Source: DASSFZ01 sp035283185 | Lineage (GTDB): Bacteria; Chloroflexota; Anaerolineae; Fen-1058 | Length of the DNA stretch: 64,000 nucleotides | Assembly (NCBI GenBank): GCA_035283185.1 | Contig: DATEUJ010000162.1 | Span: forward strand, 1-64,000 | Direction of reading: 5' to 3' | In this document: in pieces, positions 7,126 to 15,936 of the stretch | How positions within the stretch are numbered: the stretch's first letter is position 1 | Layout: every line of letters begins with the position of its first letter | Made by a program: the position numbers and the translations under genes | Notes under the pieces: generated by a model | Told to the model about the DNA's origin: nothing | The model's database searches: none | What the model saw: the letters and a program-made list of their open reading frames with translations, nothing else

Positions 7126-7938
7126 TCAGTCGCTTCGTGGCTTCAGAAAGATTGGCTTGAGTTCGATGTCGTTGAAGTTCGCGAGAATGCCGAGTGGAAC
7201 CCCTTGAACGCGCAGCCACTCGCGAAGCGCATCGAGTTTCAGGTCGGCGATGCTTTGGATCGCAGTCGGGAAGACGATAACGGTATCACTGACGCAGAGG
7301 TGTCCAAACTTCAGCTCGCCGAGCGAGATGTCCCGGTAGAAAACCTGAATCGACTTCTGCCGCCTGGCCGGCAGGCCGCGCAGTTTGAGCTCGTGGTAGC
7401 AGGCGTTGGCGTAGATGCGATGGACAAAACCCATCCCCAGCGTCGAGTGGACTTCGAACAGCCCGCCGACGATGTCGTAGACCATCTCGGGCGCAACGAG
7501 TTCCGGACGCTCAACGTTGCTGACCGCGCGTTCGGCGTACGCGTCGGCGACTTTAGGCTCGCGCGGCGCGAAGAAGAGGCGCTGAAACTCCGGCTTCGGC
7601 CCGCCGAAGTTGAGGAGCAGTCCAACCTGTTTGCCCGTCACTTTGAGATATGAGAGCAACTGGGCCTTGTTCAGCCGGGTCAGGCTCGGCGCGACCTTGT
7701 CTTCGACGACGACTTCCCCGGCAATCAGAATATCGAGAATCTGCTTCCCGACGATGCGCTCTTTGTAAACGACTTCGTACTCCGGTTGCTGGACGCAATG
7801 AATTTTCTTTGCCGTCAATTCATGCACCATTGCGCGATCGTAGAATCGCTCCGGGTAGATGCGGGACGTGCCGTTGTAAACGTCGTAGTAAGCGCGGAGG
7901 ATGGATCCAGTGAGGTCTCTGTGCAGGAGTTCGGTCAT
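7126..7938 (-). CDS. Two-domain GxxExxY protein (PD-(D/E)XK-like fold)
   Basis: A 270-aa protein made of two consecutive GxxExxY units; members of this family are normally single-domain and about 125-140 aa. Unit 1 (about 5-130) keeps LDILIAGEVVVEDK and the LLSYLKVTGKQVGLLLNF ending. Unit 2 (about 145-262) has LGMGFVHRIY and HELKLRGLPARRQK, but the acidic residues of the putative nuclease-like core are replaced. Unit 1 therefore looks intact and unit 2 degenerate. The biochemical role of the family is unknown. It lies just upstream of dtd on the same strand. The start ATG has no strong ribosome site. Confidence 0.75.
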   Translation of the reverse strand: MTELLHRDLTGSILRAYYDVYNGTSRIYPERFYDRAMVHELTAKKIHCVQQPEYEVVYKERIVGKQILDILIAGEVVVEDKVAPSLTRLNKAQLLSYLKVTGKQVGLLLNFGGPKPEFQRLFFAPREPKVADAYAERAVSNVERPELVAPEMVYDIVGGLFEVHSTLGMGFVHRIYANACYHELKLRGLPARRQKSIQVFYRDISLGELKFGHLCVSDTVIVFPTAIQSIADLKLDALREWLRVQGVPLGILANFNDIELKPIFLKPRSD

Positions 7939-8293
7939 TTTGAATCACGGATCGGGAGAATCGAGCAGATCACAAATGCCCGCGTGCGCGCGGCTTCAAT
8001 CCGTGCCATTCGTTCAATCCACGCTTCTTACCGGCGCGCTGGATGACGAGACGCACATCACGTCGGCGGCTCGCGGGTCGCCAGCAGCATCCACGCCACC
8101 CGACCGAACAGAGATGGGCCCGGGGGCTGTTTCGTCTTCCGGTTGCCCCTGATGGGCTTCGGCTGCCATGGTATGCCTACTCTCGGCGATTACACAACCA
8201 CAATTGTATGACAGCCCGATCAGAAAGGCAAACGAAAAGTGACCGGCATCTCAGAGATGCCGGCCACTTGATCTGAACACCCAACTGCGCCCA
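7939..8293. other. Intergenic region with a dtd 5'-fragment and a palindrome
   Basis: No convincing gene is present. Near 8024-8056 (minus strand) a GTG CGT CTC GTC ATC CAG-like string repeats the first codons of dtd and then loses similarity. A perfect-looking palindrome lies at 8237-8269. The rest shows nothing recognisable. Confidence 0.5.
8237..8269. repeat. AAGTGACCGGCA palindromic repeat
   Basis: AAGTGACCGGCATCTC and GAGATGCCGGCCACTT form a near-perfect inverted repeat just downstream (minus strand) of the CHRD remnant. It may serve as its terminator. Related GGTGACCGGCAC strings occur at 2701-2715 and 27690-27725. Confidence 0.65.
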
Positions 8294-8630
8294 TTAATCA
8301 CTTTGGCCGCGGTTACTCAGTTGGCCGCGCACCGCTCCACCTGGGAACGGGGCATTGTGGACGTTGACGTAGTACTGCTCCGGGAAGTCGATGATCGCCT
8401 GGATTAGCGCCGGATCGACACCCTCCTTGCAGCCGCCCGTGATTGGGCTCAGGGGCACGACGCCGCCGCCGTTAACGCCCGCTGGAGCGAAGTGAATATG
8501 GGCGGCGAACGGCGGATCGATTCCCTCGAAGGAGATGTCCCAGCAGACCCTCTTCTGTCCAACATTGAGGGATCTCTCCCGCCCCACGAGGCAAACCGCA
8601 GTGACTGTCCGCCTAGTTGTTCAAGGGCCC
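8294..8630 (-). pseudogene. 5'-truncated second CHRD-domain gene
   Basis: The readable frame encodes the latter part of a CHRD (chordin-like) domain: KRVCWDISFEGIDPPFAAHI, then a YYVNVHNAPFPGGAVRGQL ending that matches the complete neighbour upstream. The first third of the domain is missing. The open frame runs through a GTG at 8587 without a signal peptide. It overlaps the end of the intact CHRD gene in another frame. This is best read as the remnant of a tandem duplicate, or of a second domain lost by frameshift. Confidence 0.6.
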
Positions 8631-9104
8631 CTGAAGGTCGAGCTGGCCCCGGACCGCCCCCGACGGGCACCCGACTCCGGATGGGCCGGTGTGGACGTTG
8701 ACGTAGTACAGCTCGGGGGCGGCCCGGATCCCCGCCACGAGTACGGGATTCGAGAAGCTGCCCGTCGCGATGACGCCGTTCTCGGCACCGGGCGTGATCG
8801 GGAGCGGCTGGACGACGCCCGCGGCCACGCCCGCGGGCCCGGGGAAGTGGATGTGCGCCGCGGTCGTGCTCCCGGGCAGGTTGTTGGCGACGAGCGTCCA
8901 CTCGACCGTGCCCGTCGCCTCGTCGACGACGTTGCCCACGAACAGCCCGCGCGCCGCCTTCGTCGCCGGGCCGCAGGGTGGAACCTCCTGGTCAGCCGTC
9001 AGGACGGCCACGAAGGTCGTGGGGAGCGGTTCGTCCGCCACGGCCACACTCGCCACCAGGAGGCTGGCCAGCACGAGTGTGAGGATGACGTAGATCTTTT
9101 TCAT
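8613..9104 (-). CDS. Secreted CHRD-domain protein
   Basis: A 163-aa exported protein: signal peptide at about 1-24 (cleavage likely after VAVA), then one CHRD domain with TADQEVPP, AAHIHFPGPAGVAAG and YYVNVHTGPSGVGCPSGAVR motifs. CHRD domains are beta-rich extracellular modules; their role in bacteria is not well defined. GGGAGG lies about 9 nt before the ATG. A truncated second CHRD unit follows directly on the same strand. Confidence 0.88.
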   Translation of the reverse strand: MKKIYVILTLVLASLLVASVAVADEPLPTTFVAVLTADQEVPPCGPATKAARGLFVGNVVDEATGTVEWTLVANNLPGSTTAAHIHFPGPAGVAAGVVQPLPITPGAENGVIATGSFSNPVLVAGIRAAPELYYVNVHTGPSGVGCPSGAVRGQLDLQGPLNN

Positions 9105-9405
9105 TTCTCATTCCTCCCTTGATGTGTAAAGTGACTCGGTGCAAGCCCAAGCTATTTGGGCCAGCAAGACTGTTTCAGCGTTCTGTAGAGATACGATCAC
9201 CCCCTTCCAGGTTAGTCCAATGTTGATTGGACGTGTGTTGTAGTCTTAAGAGGTTGCAACCACCTCTTTCGCGCCGGCGCAATCGGGCGCACAGAGGATG
9301 CACCGGGTCACACATAGATATACGTCTGCCCGCTGCGGCTGGATTCGCCGTGAGCGCCCAGATGTTTGCGCCGGAGCATCTTCATCTATGCTATAATTCT
9401 GCCAC
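9105..9405. other. Intergenic region before tRNA-Arg
   Basis: There is no gene. A small inverted repeat, GTCCAAT-GTTG-ATTGGAC, lies at 9215-9232 and could be an operator or the base of a hairpin. A TATAAT box at 9392-9397 belongs to the tRNA. Confidence 0.4.
9392..9397 (+). promoter_or_regulatory. -10 box of tRNA-Arg
   Basis: TATAAT ends 8 nt before the first base of the tRNA, the usual distance for a stable-RNA promoter. The -35 box is not clear. Confidence 0.55.
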
Positions 9406-9479
9406 GCCCCCGTAGCTCAATCGGATAGAGCAGTTCCGTCCTAAGGAAACGGTTGTGGGTTCAAGTCCTGCCGGGGGCG
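9406..9479 (+). tRNA. tRNA-Arg (anticodon CCU)
   Basis: A complete cloverleaf can be drawn. The acceptor GCCCCCG pairs with CGGGGGC. The D-arm is GCTC...GAGC. The anticodon loop is GTCCTAA with CCT at positions 34-36. The T-arm is GTGGG-TTCAAGT-CCTGC, followed by the discriminator base G. CCA is not encoded. The top of the anticodon stem has one mismatch. Confidence 0.92.
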
Positions 9480-9517
9480 CCTCTCTCTAACTTTCTCATA
9501 CCACTTCCTCGCGCTCC

Positions 9518-10930
9518 ATGGACATCGATCTCCTGATCGCGCGTGCTTCTCAACTGCTCGTCATCCTGCCGCACGACGACGGCCCGCAGCGCGGAACCCG
9601 ACTCGGCGATCTCGGCCTGATCGAAGACGGCGCAGTCGCCATCCGAGGTGAGCAGATCGTCGCCGTCGGGCCGACAAGCGATCTGGCCGCGCAGTTCAAG
9701 GCCAAACAAGTTATCGACGCCGCCGGCAAAGTCGTCATGCCCGGCTTCGTCGATCCGCACACGCACGTCGTCTGGGCTGGCGATCGCGCTGCCGAGTTCG
9801 AGCAGCGCATTGCAGGCGCGACCTACCTGGAGATCATGAACGCCGGCGGCGGCATCATGGCGACGGTGCGCCAGACGCGCGCCGCGAGCGTCGATCAACT
9901 GGTCGAGGAGACGCGCCCTCGCCTCGATCGCATGCTGGCCCACGGCGCGACGACCGTCGAAGCCAAGACCGGCTACGGCCTGGAGACGGCGACCGAGCTG
10001 CGCATGCTCGAAGCGATCGACCGCCTCGACGCAGAGCACCCCATCGAATTGGTGCCGACCTTCATCGGCGCGCACGCCATCCCGTCCGAATACAAGGGAC
10101 GCGAAGACGCCTATGCCGACCTGGTGGTGAACGAGATGCTGCCAGCGGTCCGCGAATCGCCTATCGCCAATCGCGTATCGCGTATCGCGTATCGCGAATC
10201 GCATATCGCGAATCGCATATCGCATATCGCCGATGGCACATCTTCAAGCTCCGATCTCCAATCTCCACCAATCAGCGATAAGCCATCTGCGATAAGCGAT
10301 AAGCCATCTGCAATACGCGATACGCTCTACTGCGATGTCTTCTGCGAAGAAGGCGCGTTCACGCTGGCGCAGTCGCGCAAAATCCTGGAGGCGGCGCGAG
10401 CGCTCGGCTTCGGGCTGAAGATCCATGCGGACGAATTCGCGCCGCTGGGCGGGGCGCAGCTCGCCGTCGAGCTGGGCGCGGCGAGCGCGGATCATCTCGT
10501 CGTCACGCCGCCGCACGAAATCGAAGCCCTGGGCCGGTCGAACACGGTCGCCGTGTCGCTGCCAGGCACGCCGTTCGGATTGGGGCAAACGGCTTTCACT
10601 CCCGTGCAGGCAATCCTCGGCGCAGGCGGCGTTCTGGCATTGGCCAGCGATTGCAACCCAGGCACGACCTGGTGCGAGTCGATGCAGATGGTGATCGCCG
10701 TCGCCTGCCGCTACCTGAGGATCACGCCCGCGCAGGCGATCGTCGCGTCGACGCTGAACGCAGCGCACGCAATCGGGCTGGGGGACCGGATCGGGTCGCT
10801 GCAGCCCGGCCGGCAAGCCGACGTCGTCATCCTCGACGCCCCGGACTACCGGCACATCGGCTATCGCTACGGGGTCAACCTGGTTGAGAAGGTGATTAAG
10901 CGCGGCCGCATCGCTATCAGCCGTAAATAA
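9518..10930 (+). CDS. hutI: Imidazolonepropionase with a repeat-derived internal insertion
   Basis: A 470-aa amidohydrolase that opens imidazolone-5-propanoate in histidine degradation. Metal-binding features are present: DPHTHVVWAGDR near 80, GAHAIP near 188, KIHADEF near 305 and ASDCNPG near 378. Normal members are about 400-420 aa. The excess is a block of about 55-60 residues (about 213-270) encoded by GCGAATCGC/TATCGC and GATAAGCCATCTGC repeats, placed just before YCDVFCEEG. The frame is kept through it. hutU, hutH and hutG are not in the window. No Shine-Dalgarno sequence is obvious at the ATG, which lies 39 nt after the tRNA. Confidence 0.92.
   Translation: MDIDLLIARASQLLVILPHDDGPQRGTRLGDLGLIEDGAVAIRGEQIVAVGPTSDLAAQFKAKQVIDAAGKVVMPGFVDPHTHVVWAGDRAAEFEQRIAGATYLEIMNAGGGIMATVRQTRAASVDQLVEETRPRLDRMLAHGATTVEAKTGYGLETATELRMLEAIDRLDAEHPIELVPTFIGAHAIPSEYKGREDAYADLVVNEMLPAVRESPIANRVSRIAYRESHIANRISHIADGTSSSSDLQSPPISDKPSAISDKPSAIRDTLYCDVFCEEGAFTLAQSRKILEAARALGFGLKIHADEFAPLGGAQLAVELGAASADHLVVTPPHEIEALGRSNTVAVSLPGTPFGLGQTAFTPVQAILGAGGVLALASDCNPGTTWCESMQMVIAVACRYLRITPAQAIVASTLNAAHAIGLGDRIGSLQPGRQADVVILDAPDYRHIGYRYGVNLVEKVIKRGRIAISRK
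10153..10329. repeat. In-frame repeat block inside hutI
   Basis: A run of CGCGAATCGC/ATCGCGTATCGC/GCATATCGC words is followed by GATCTCCAATCTCCA and by two copies of GCGATAAGCCATCTGC. Several repeat vocabularies seen elsewhere in the window (6541, 32253, 46840) are joined here. The block keeps the hutI frame without a stop. Confidence 0.8.
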
Positions 10931-11070
10931 CACCACAAAGACACGAAGACACCAAGTTTCCCTCGTGTCTTTGGCGACCTGGTGATTAACGATCTTCTGT
11001 GAGATGAGGAGTGTACAGAGATTTCAAAGAAGAACTCCGTGATCTCTGTGTCTCTGTGGTTATCGACGAG
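10931..11070. repeat. Phrase-like repeats between hutI and the CBS gene
   Basis: CACAAAGACACGAAGACACC and its inverted relative CTCGTGTCTTTGG are followed by GATCTCTGTGTCTCTGTGGT. This is non-coding filler of the same kind as the repeats at 33669 and 62785. No clear promoter was identified. Confidence 0.5.
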
Positions 11071-11084
11071 AGAGGAGAAACGCG

Positions 11085-11561
11085 ATGAAGGTACGAGACA
11101 TCATGACCACCGACGTCGTCAGCGCGAAACGCGGCACGCCGGTGAACGAGCTGGCCAAGCTGATGGGCGCTCGCGACATCAGCGGCGTGCCGGTGCTCGA
11201 CGACGACGGGTCGGTCGTCGGCATCGTTACCGAGCTGGATATGATCGTGCGCAACACGCGGCTGGACATGCCGCGCTTCATTCAGATACTCGACCTGGGC
11301 CGTATCCCACTCGAGCGGCGCAGCGATTACGAGCACCGCATGCGGCACATGCTGGGCACGCGCGCCGAGGATCTGATGTCGGAAGAGGTCGTGACGGTCA
11401 GCCCGGACGACAGCGTGGAAGGCCTGGCCGAGCTGATGGTAAAGCGCCGCGTCAATCCCGTGCCGGTGGTCGAGAACGGAAAGCTCGTCGGCATCGTCAG
11501 CCGCGCCGACATCATCGACATGATGGCAGAAGAGATGGAAGAGCCGCCAGGAGAACAATAG
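11085..11561 (+). CDS. Protein of two CBS domains
   Basis: A 158-aa soluble protein built from a pair of CBS motifs (about 1-60 and 95-152), each with the typical GIVTELD / GIVSRADII end. Between them is an insert of about 30 residues. Paired CBS domains bind adenine nucleotides or other ligands and regulate partner proteins; here the protein is free-standing, so the partner is unknown. GAGAGGAG precedes the ATG. It is convergent with the next gene, with only 2 nt between them. Confidence 0.88.
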   Translation: MKVRDIMTTDVVSAKRGTPVNELAKLMGARDISGVPVLDDDGSVVGIVTELDMIVRNTRLDMPRFIQILDLGRIPLERRSDYEHRMRHMLGTRAEDLMSEEVVTVSPDDSVEGLAELMVKRRVNPVPVVENGKLVGIVSRADIIDMMAEEMEEPPGEQ

Positions 11562-11563
11562 TG

Positions 11564-12022
11564 TTACTTCGATGCAGCCTTGCGCCGATCGGAAATGAAC
11601 CAGTAGACCTTCAGCGTCACGCCGATCACCACGACGGCGGCGGCGACATAGTTGAGGATCGTGCCCAGATCGGGCGGCGGCCCCGGCGGGCGGGCGGGCG
11701 CGCTATCCGGCTCCGAGAGGCCCGGCAAGAACGCCTGGAAAGTGCTCTGCGGCGTGGGCGCATCGTCCGTGCACGGCAGAGCCGCGCTGCATTCGAGTGG
11801 CTCGGAGGGTGGCGTCGGCAGCGGACTCACGACGGTTGGAAACAGCGGGCTGGCCAGGGGGGTGGGAATCGGACTCTCGATTTGCGCCCATCGCGCGCGC
11901 GCTGATCCCAGTGACATAACCTGCGCGGGCAACGCAGGCGCGGCGATCACCAGGCTGGCGAGGGCCAGCATGCAGGCAACCGCGACGACGATTCGAACCG
12001 GCGTGAAAGGACTTTTCTTCAC
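11564..12022 (-). CDS. Small membrane-anchored extracytoplasmic protein of unknown function
   Basis: A 152-aa protein with an N-terminal signal/anchor (about 6-30), a Pro/Ser-rich extracytoplasmic stretch that repeats PLFPTVVSPLPTPP-type words, and a C-terminal membrane helix (about 122-143) followed by basic residues. No family is recognised. I chose the GTG at 12022 because GAGG lies about 8 nt upstream and a hairpin (GAGAGCC-TTGA-GGCTCTC, 12034-12051) lies just before that. A longer frame to 12073 exists. Confidence 0.6.
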   Translation of the reverse strand: MKKSPFTPVRIVVAVACMLALASLVIAAPALPAQVMSLGSARARWAQIESPIPTPLASPLFPTVVSPLPTPPSEPLECSAALPCTDDAPTPQSTFQAFLPGLSEPDSAPARPPGPPPDLGTILNYVAAAVVVIGVTLKVYWFISDRRKAASK

Positions 12023-12141
12023 GATGCGACCTCGTGAGAGCCTCAAGGCTCTCGCAAGGCCGCAGTTTACCATTCAACGGCGAAACGCGCACGCCGCGCC
12101 GCGCCCGTATGACCGATCCGTTCCTGTCTCAGGGCAGCCGG

Positions 12142-15100
12142 TCAAGCCAGATGCTCCCGCACGACCGCGACGAGGGACGCGGCGTCGTACGGCTTCTGAA
12201 TGAAGCCTACCAGCCCGAGGCCCGTGAAGCGCCGGGTCGCCTCTGCTTCGCTGTATCCGGACGACAGAATCACTCGAATGTCGGGGCTGATCTCACGCAG
12301 GCGGCGGAGCGTCTCGTCGCCGGTCATGCCCGGCATGGACAGGTCGAGCAGCACCAGGCCGATCTCGGCTGCCCGATCCCGATACAAATCGATGCCCGCT
12401 GCGCCCGTAGCTGCGCCGACGACCTGCACGCCTTCGATCTCGAGGATGTCGGCGACGGCCTCGCGCACTGGCGCTTCGTCGTCGATGACGAGCACCAGCC
12501 CCGGAGATGCGCCGGCCGGCGCAGCCGCGCGCAGCGCGATCGGCTCGCTCGACGCTTCACCCCCGGCCGGAAACAAGAGCCGGAAAGTCGTCCCACGTCC
12601 AACCTCGCTGTCGACCGACAGCCCACCCCGGTGCCCGCGCACGATACCCAGCACGGCGGCCAGCCCCAGGCCGCGCCCCGTGAACTTCGTCGTGAAGAAC
12701 GGGTCGAAGATCTTCGACAGCGTCTCGACGCTCATGCCGCTGCCGTCATCGCTCACCTCCAGCACCACATGCTCGCCGGGGGCGAGAGGCTCTCCCGTGT
12801 ACCGCCAGAGTTGATCGTCTGCGGCGCTCACCTCCTGCACGCCGGTCGTCACCCTGACCGTGCCGGGCCGCTCGCCGATCGCCTCGGCTGCGTTGATAAT
12901 CAGGTTCATGATGACCTGCTGCAACTGGCCGACGTCACCCTCGATCGTCGGCAGCGGCTCGGCCGGCAGCGAGCGCAACTGCACGTTCTTGGGCACGGCG
13001 ACCTCGAATAGATGCAGGTTCTCGTGAATCAGCTTGTTCAGATTGACGGCGCGCTTCTCGAACTGGCCCCGGCCGGAATAGGCGAGCATTTGCCGGGTCA
13101 GGTCTGCGGCGCGCTCGGCGGCTTTGACGACTTTCTCCACGTGTGTGCGAGCTGAGCTTTCCGGCGGCAGTTGCGCTAGGGCGAGCGAGGCCTGCCCCAG
13201 CATCGCCACCAGGAGGTTGTTGAAGTCGTGGGCGATACCGCCGGCGAGCACGCCGAGGCTCTCCATCTTTTGCGCCTGGCGCAGCGCTTCTTCGGCCTGC
13301 TTGCGCTCGGTGATGTCTTGCGTGACGCCGATCAGGCGAACGGCCCGGCCCGATTCGCCGCGCAGCGTCTGGCCCTGTGATGCCAGCCAGCGAATGCTGC
13401 CATCCGGTCGCACGGTGCGGAATTCTACATTGTAGGGTTCTCCATTCTCGACGGTGCGCTGAACGGCCTGCTCGATGACTTCGCGGTCTGCGGGATAAAC
13501 CCTTGCCACAAAAGACTCATAGGTTCCGGCCGGAGGAGCCACCTGGCGGTATCCGCCGGAGCTTGTCCGGTCGGCGAGGATGTCCCACTCCCAGGTATCC
13601 ATTTGGGCGGCCGTCACGGCCAGCCGCAGCCGCTCCTCGCTCTCGCGCAGCGCCGCCTCCACGCGCTTGCGCTCGGTGATGTCGCGCGTGATGGCCTGGG
13701 TGCGCCCATCTTCGAGCATGCGCGCACTGGTTTCCACGAGCACCAGACTCCCGTCTTTGCGCCGCAGCCGGCGCTCAGTGAGCACCGTCTGGCCTGCTCG
13801 CAACTCGGCGAAGTGAATGGGCTTGGCAGCCAGGTCTTCCGGCGGAATGAAGTCGACTGCGTTCATGCGAAGCAGCTCCGCGCGCGTATAGCCCAGCAGC
13901 TCGCAGGCTTTCGAGTTCACTTCGATGTAATTTCCTTCCGGGTCGATGATGGAGATGACATCGGCAGCCTGTTCCACCAACATGCGGTACTTGTGGACGT
14001 TCTCACGCAGCGCCGCCTCCACGCGCTTACGCTCGGTGATGTCGCGTACGATGGCCTGAATGCGCCCGTCCTCAAGCATGCGCGCGCTGGTTTCCACGAG
14101 CACCAGACTCCCGTCCTTGTGCCGCAGCCGGCGCTCGGTGAGCACCGTCTGTCCGGCCCGCAGCTCGGCAAAGTGAATGGGCTGAGCGGCTAGGTCTTCC
14201 GGCGGGATGAGGTCGGCCATGTTCATCTGCAGCAGTTCTTCGCGCGTATAGCCCAGCAGCTCGCACGCTTTCGAGTTCACTTCGATGTAATCTCCCTGCG
14301 GGTTAGTGATGGAGATCACGTCTGTGGCCTGTTCCACCAGCATCCGATATTTGTGGACGCTCTCACGCAGCGCGTCCTCGGCCCGCTTGCGCTCGGTGAT
14401 GTCGTGCGCCAGGACCACCTCGGCCCGCCTCCCCGCGAAGTTGAGCGTATGAGAGGTGATCTCCACGTCGATGATCGTCCCGTCCTTTCGGCGATGCCTC
14501 CACACGCTGGCTTCGTCCATTCCCTCCGTCACCCTCGAGACGTTCTCGAGCAGGGCGGAAACATCCTCGGGAGGACGAATGTCTTTGAGGGTCACCCTCA
14601 GGAATTCTTCTCGTGAATAACCGTAGTGATGAACGGCGGCGTCGTTGACGGCGAGAAACGCAAGCGTCTCAAGATCGTAGACCCACATGGGGTGCGGGTT
14701 ACTCTCGAACATGAGCCGGTATCGCTCTTCCGACTCGCGAAGCGCATCCTCGGCCCGCTTGCGACCGATCGCCAGGGCCGTCTGCGCGGAGACGAACGTA
14801 AGGATAGCCTTGTCTTCATCGCTGTAACGGACGCCTTCGGTGTAGGTCTGGACCGCGAGCACGCCGATCGTCTGCTCCCCTATCTTCAGCGGCACGCCCA
14901 GCCAGTCGATCGAATCCACGCCGACGAGCGCCACCTCGCCGCGCCGCACCAGATCATCGAAGACGTCCGGCGACGCGAGCAATGGCTTTCCCGTCCTCAT
15001 CACATACTCGGTCAGTCCCTTCTCCGGCTTCTTCGGCGGCGACCATTCGTCGTAATCGTCGACGAAGTAAGGAAAGCTGAGCAGGCCCGTCGTTTCGTCG

Positions 15101-15858
15101 TACAGCGCGATGTAGAAGTTTCGAGCCGGCATCAGCTCGCTGATGATGCCATGGATCGAGCGGAAGAGCGCCTCCAGATCGGAGGCGGTGAGCACCGCTT
15201 CTGAGATCCGGTACGCAGCATTCTGAATTTGCTCCGCCCGTCCGCGCTCCAGCAGTTCCTCTTGAACAGTCGCAAACAGATGAGCGTTATCCAACGCCAC
15301 GGCGACGTGGTTGGCGAAGGCTTCCACCGCGGGCACATCTTCCTCGGTCAGGCCGGCGCCTGCAGCGCTCAACACGCCGCGCACGCGTCCTTCGATGATG
15401 AGCGGCGCAAAGATACCCGGCGCATTCTCGATCATGCTGAAGATGCGCTCGGCGAACGGGCGGACGGCCCTGGGAAGGATCTGTGCGAGAAGGCCGACTG
15501 TCTCCGAGGCGAAAACCGTCTGGCCGCCCTCAACCACCTGCCGAAAGACATCCACCTTTGCCACGGCGAATTCAAACCCTTCGGCCTTCAGACCGGTCAG
15601 TCGCTCCAGGCTGGCAAGCACCTGCCCGGGGTAGGCAACCGCGCGGAGCGTGAGACGGTCACCCGCTTCGTCGAGCACCCACAGCGAGCCGCGCAGGCCC
15701 AGGCCGCCGATCTGCTCTTTGACCGCTCGATAGACCTCGAATTCGGAATGCGCCGAGCGCTGAAGCATCGCCGCCGCCGCGTTGAGAGCGCGCAGCAGCT
15801 CCACTTTCCGCTCTGCGTCGAACGACTCTCTTTGAGACCGGCCAGACGTCTGAATCAT
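12142..15858 (-). CDS. Large hybrid sensor kinase: GAF-GAF-PAS x4-HisKA-HATPase-receiver
   Basis: A soluble hybrid kinase of 1238 aa. In order (approximate residues): GAF 20-190, GAF 205-365, four PAS units 375-860, phospho-acceptor helix with His in GGIAHDFNNLL (about 880), ATPase domain with NLIINAAEAI and DDGSGMS, and a C-terminal receiver with DDEAP, Asp in LVLLDLSMPG and Lys in FIQKPY. PAS units 2 and 3 are nearly identical, a recent tandem duplication. No membrane segment is present, so it senses a cytoplasmic signal. ATG 15858 has GGGAGAG upstream; a longer frame reaches 15936. No partner gene is adjacent. Confidence 0.9.
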   Translation of the reverse strand: MIQTSGRSQRESFDAERKVELLRALNAAAAMLQRSAHSEFEVYRAVKEQIGGLGLRGSLWVLDEAGDRLTLRAVAYPGQVLASLERLTGLKAEGFEFAVAKVDVFRQVVEGGQTVFASETVGLLAQILPRAVRPFAERIFSMIENAPGIFAPLIIEGRVRGVLSAAGAGLTEEDVPAVEAFANHVAVALDNAHLFATVQEELLERGRAEQIQNAAYRISEAVLTASDLEALFRSIHGIISELMPARNFYIALYDETTGLLSFPYFVDDYDEWSPPKKPEKGLTEYVMRTGKPLLASPDVFDDLVRRGEVALVGVDSIDWLGVPLKIGEQTIGVLAVQTYTEGVRYSDEDKAILTFVSAQTALAIGRKRAEDALRESEERYRLMFESNPHPMWVYDLETLAFLAVNDAAVHHYGYSREEFLRVTLKDIRPPEDVSALLENVSRVTEGMDEASVWRHRRKDGTIIDVEITSHTLNFAGRRAEVVLAHDITERKRAEDALRESVHKYRMLVEQATDVISITNPQGDYIEVNSKACELLGYTREELLQMNMADLIPPEDLAAQPIHFAELRAGQTVLTERRLRHKDGSLVLVETSARMLEDGRIQAIVRDITERKRVEAALRENVHKYRMLVEQAADVISIIDPEGNYIEVNSKACELLGYTRAELLRMNAVDFIPPEDLAAKPIHFAELRAGQTVLTERRLRRKDGSLVLVETSARMLEDGRTQAITRDITERKRVEAALRESEERLRLAVTAAQMDTWEWDILADRTSSGGYRQVAPPAGTYESFVARVYPADREVIEQAVQRTVENGEPYNVEFRTVRPDGSIRWLASQGQTLRGESGRAVRLIGVTQDITERKQAEEALRQAQKMESLGVLAGGIAHDFNNLLVAMLGQASLALAQLPPESSARTHVEKVVKAAERAADLTRQMLAYSGRGQFEKRAVNLNKLIHENLHLFEVAVPKNVQLRSLPAEPLPTIEGDVGQLQQVIMNLIINAAEAIGERPGTVRVTTGVQEVSAADDQLWRYTGEPLAPGEHVVLEVSDDGSGMSVETLSKIFDPFFTTKFTGRGLGLAAVLGIVRGHRGGLSVDSEVGRGTTFRLLFPAGGEASSEPIALRAAAPAGASPGLVLVIDDEAPVREAVADILEIEGVQVVGAATGAAGIDLYRDRAAEIGLVLLDLSMPGMTGDETLRRLREISPDIRVILSSGYSEAEATRRFTGLGLVGFIQKPYDAASLVAVVREHLA

Positions 15859-15936
15859 ATTCCTACTCTCCCGAGCGCGATCCCCTCGGAGACATTGCTC
15901 ACACGCCGATGGAGATGCGTGTCGCACGGCCCGCAT

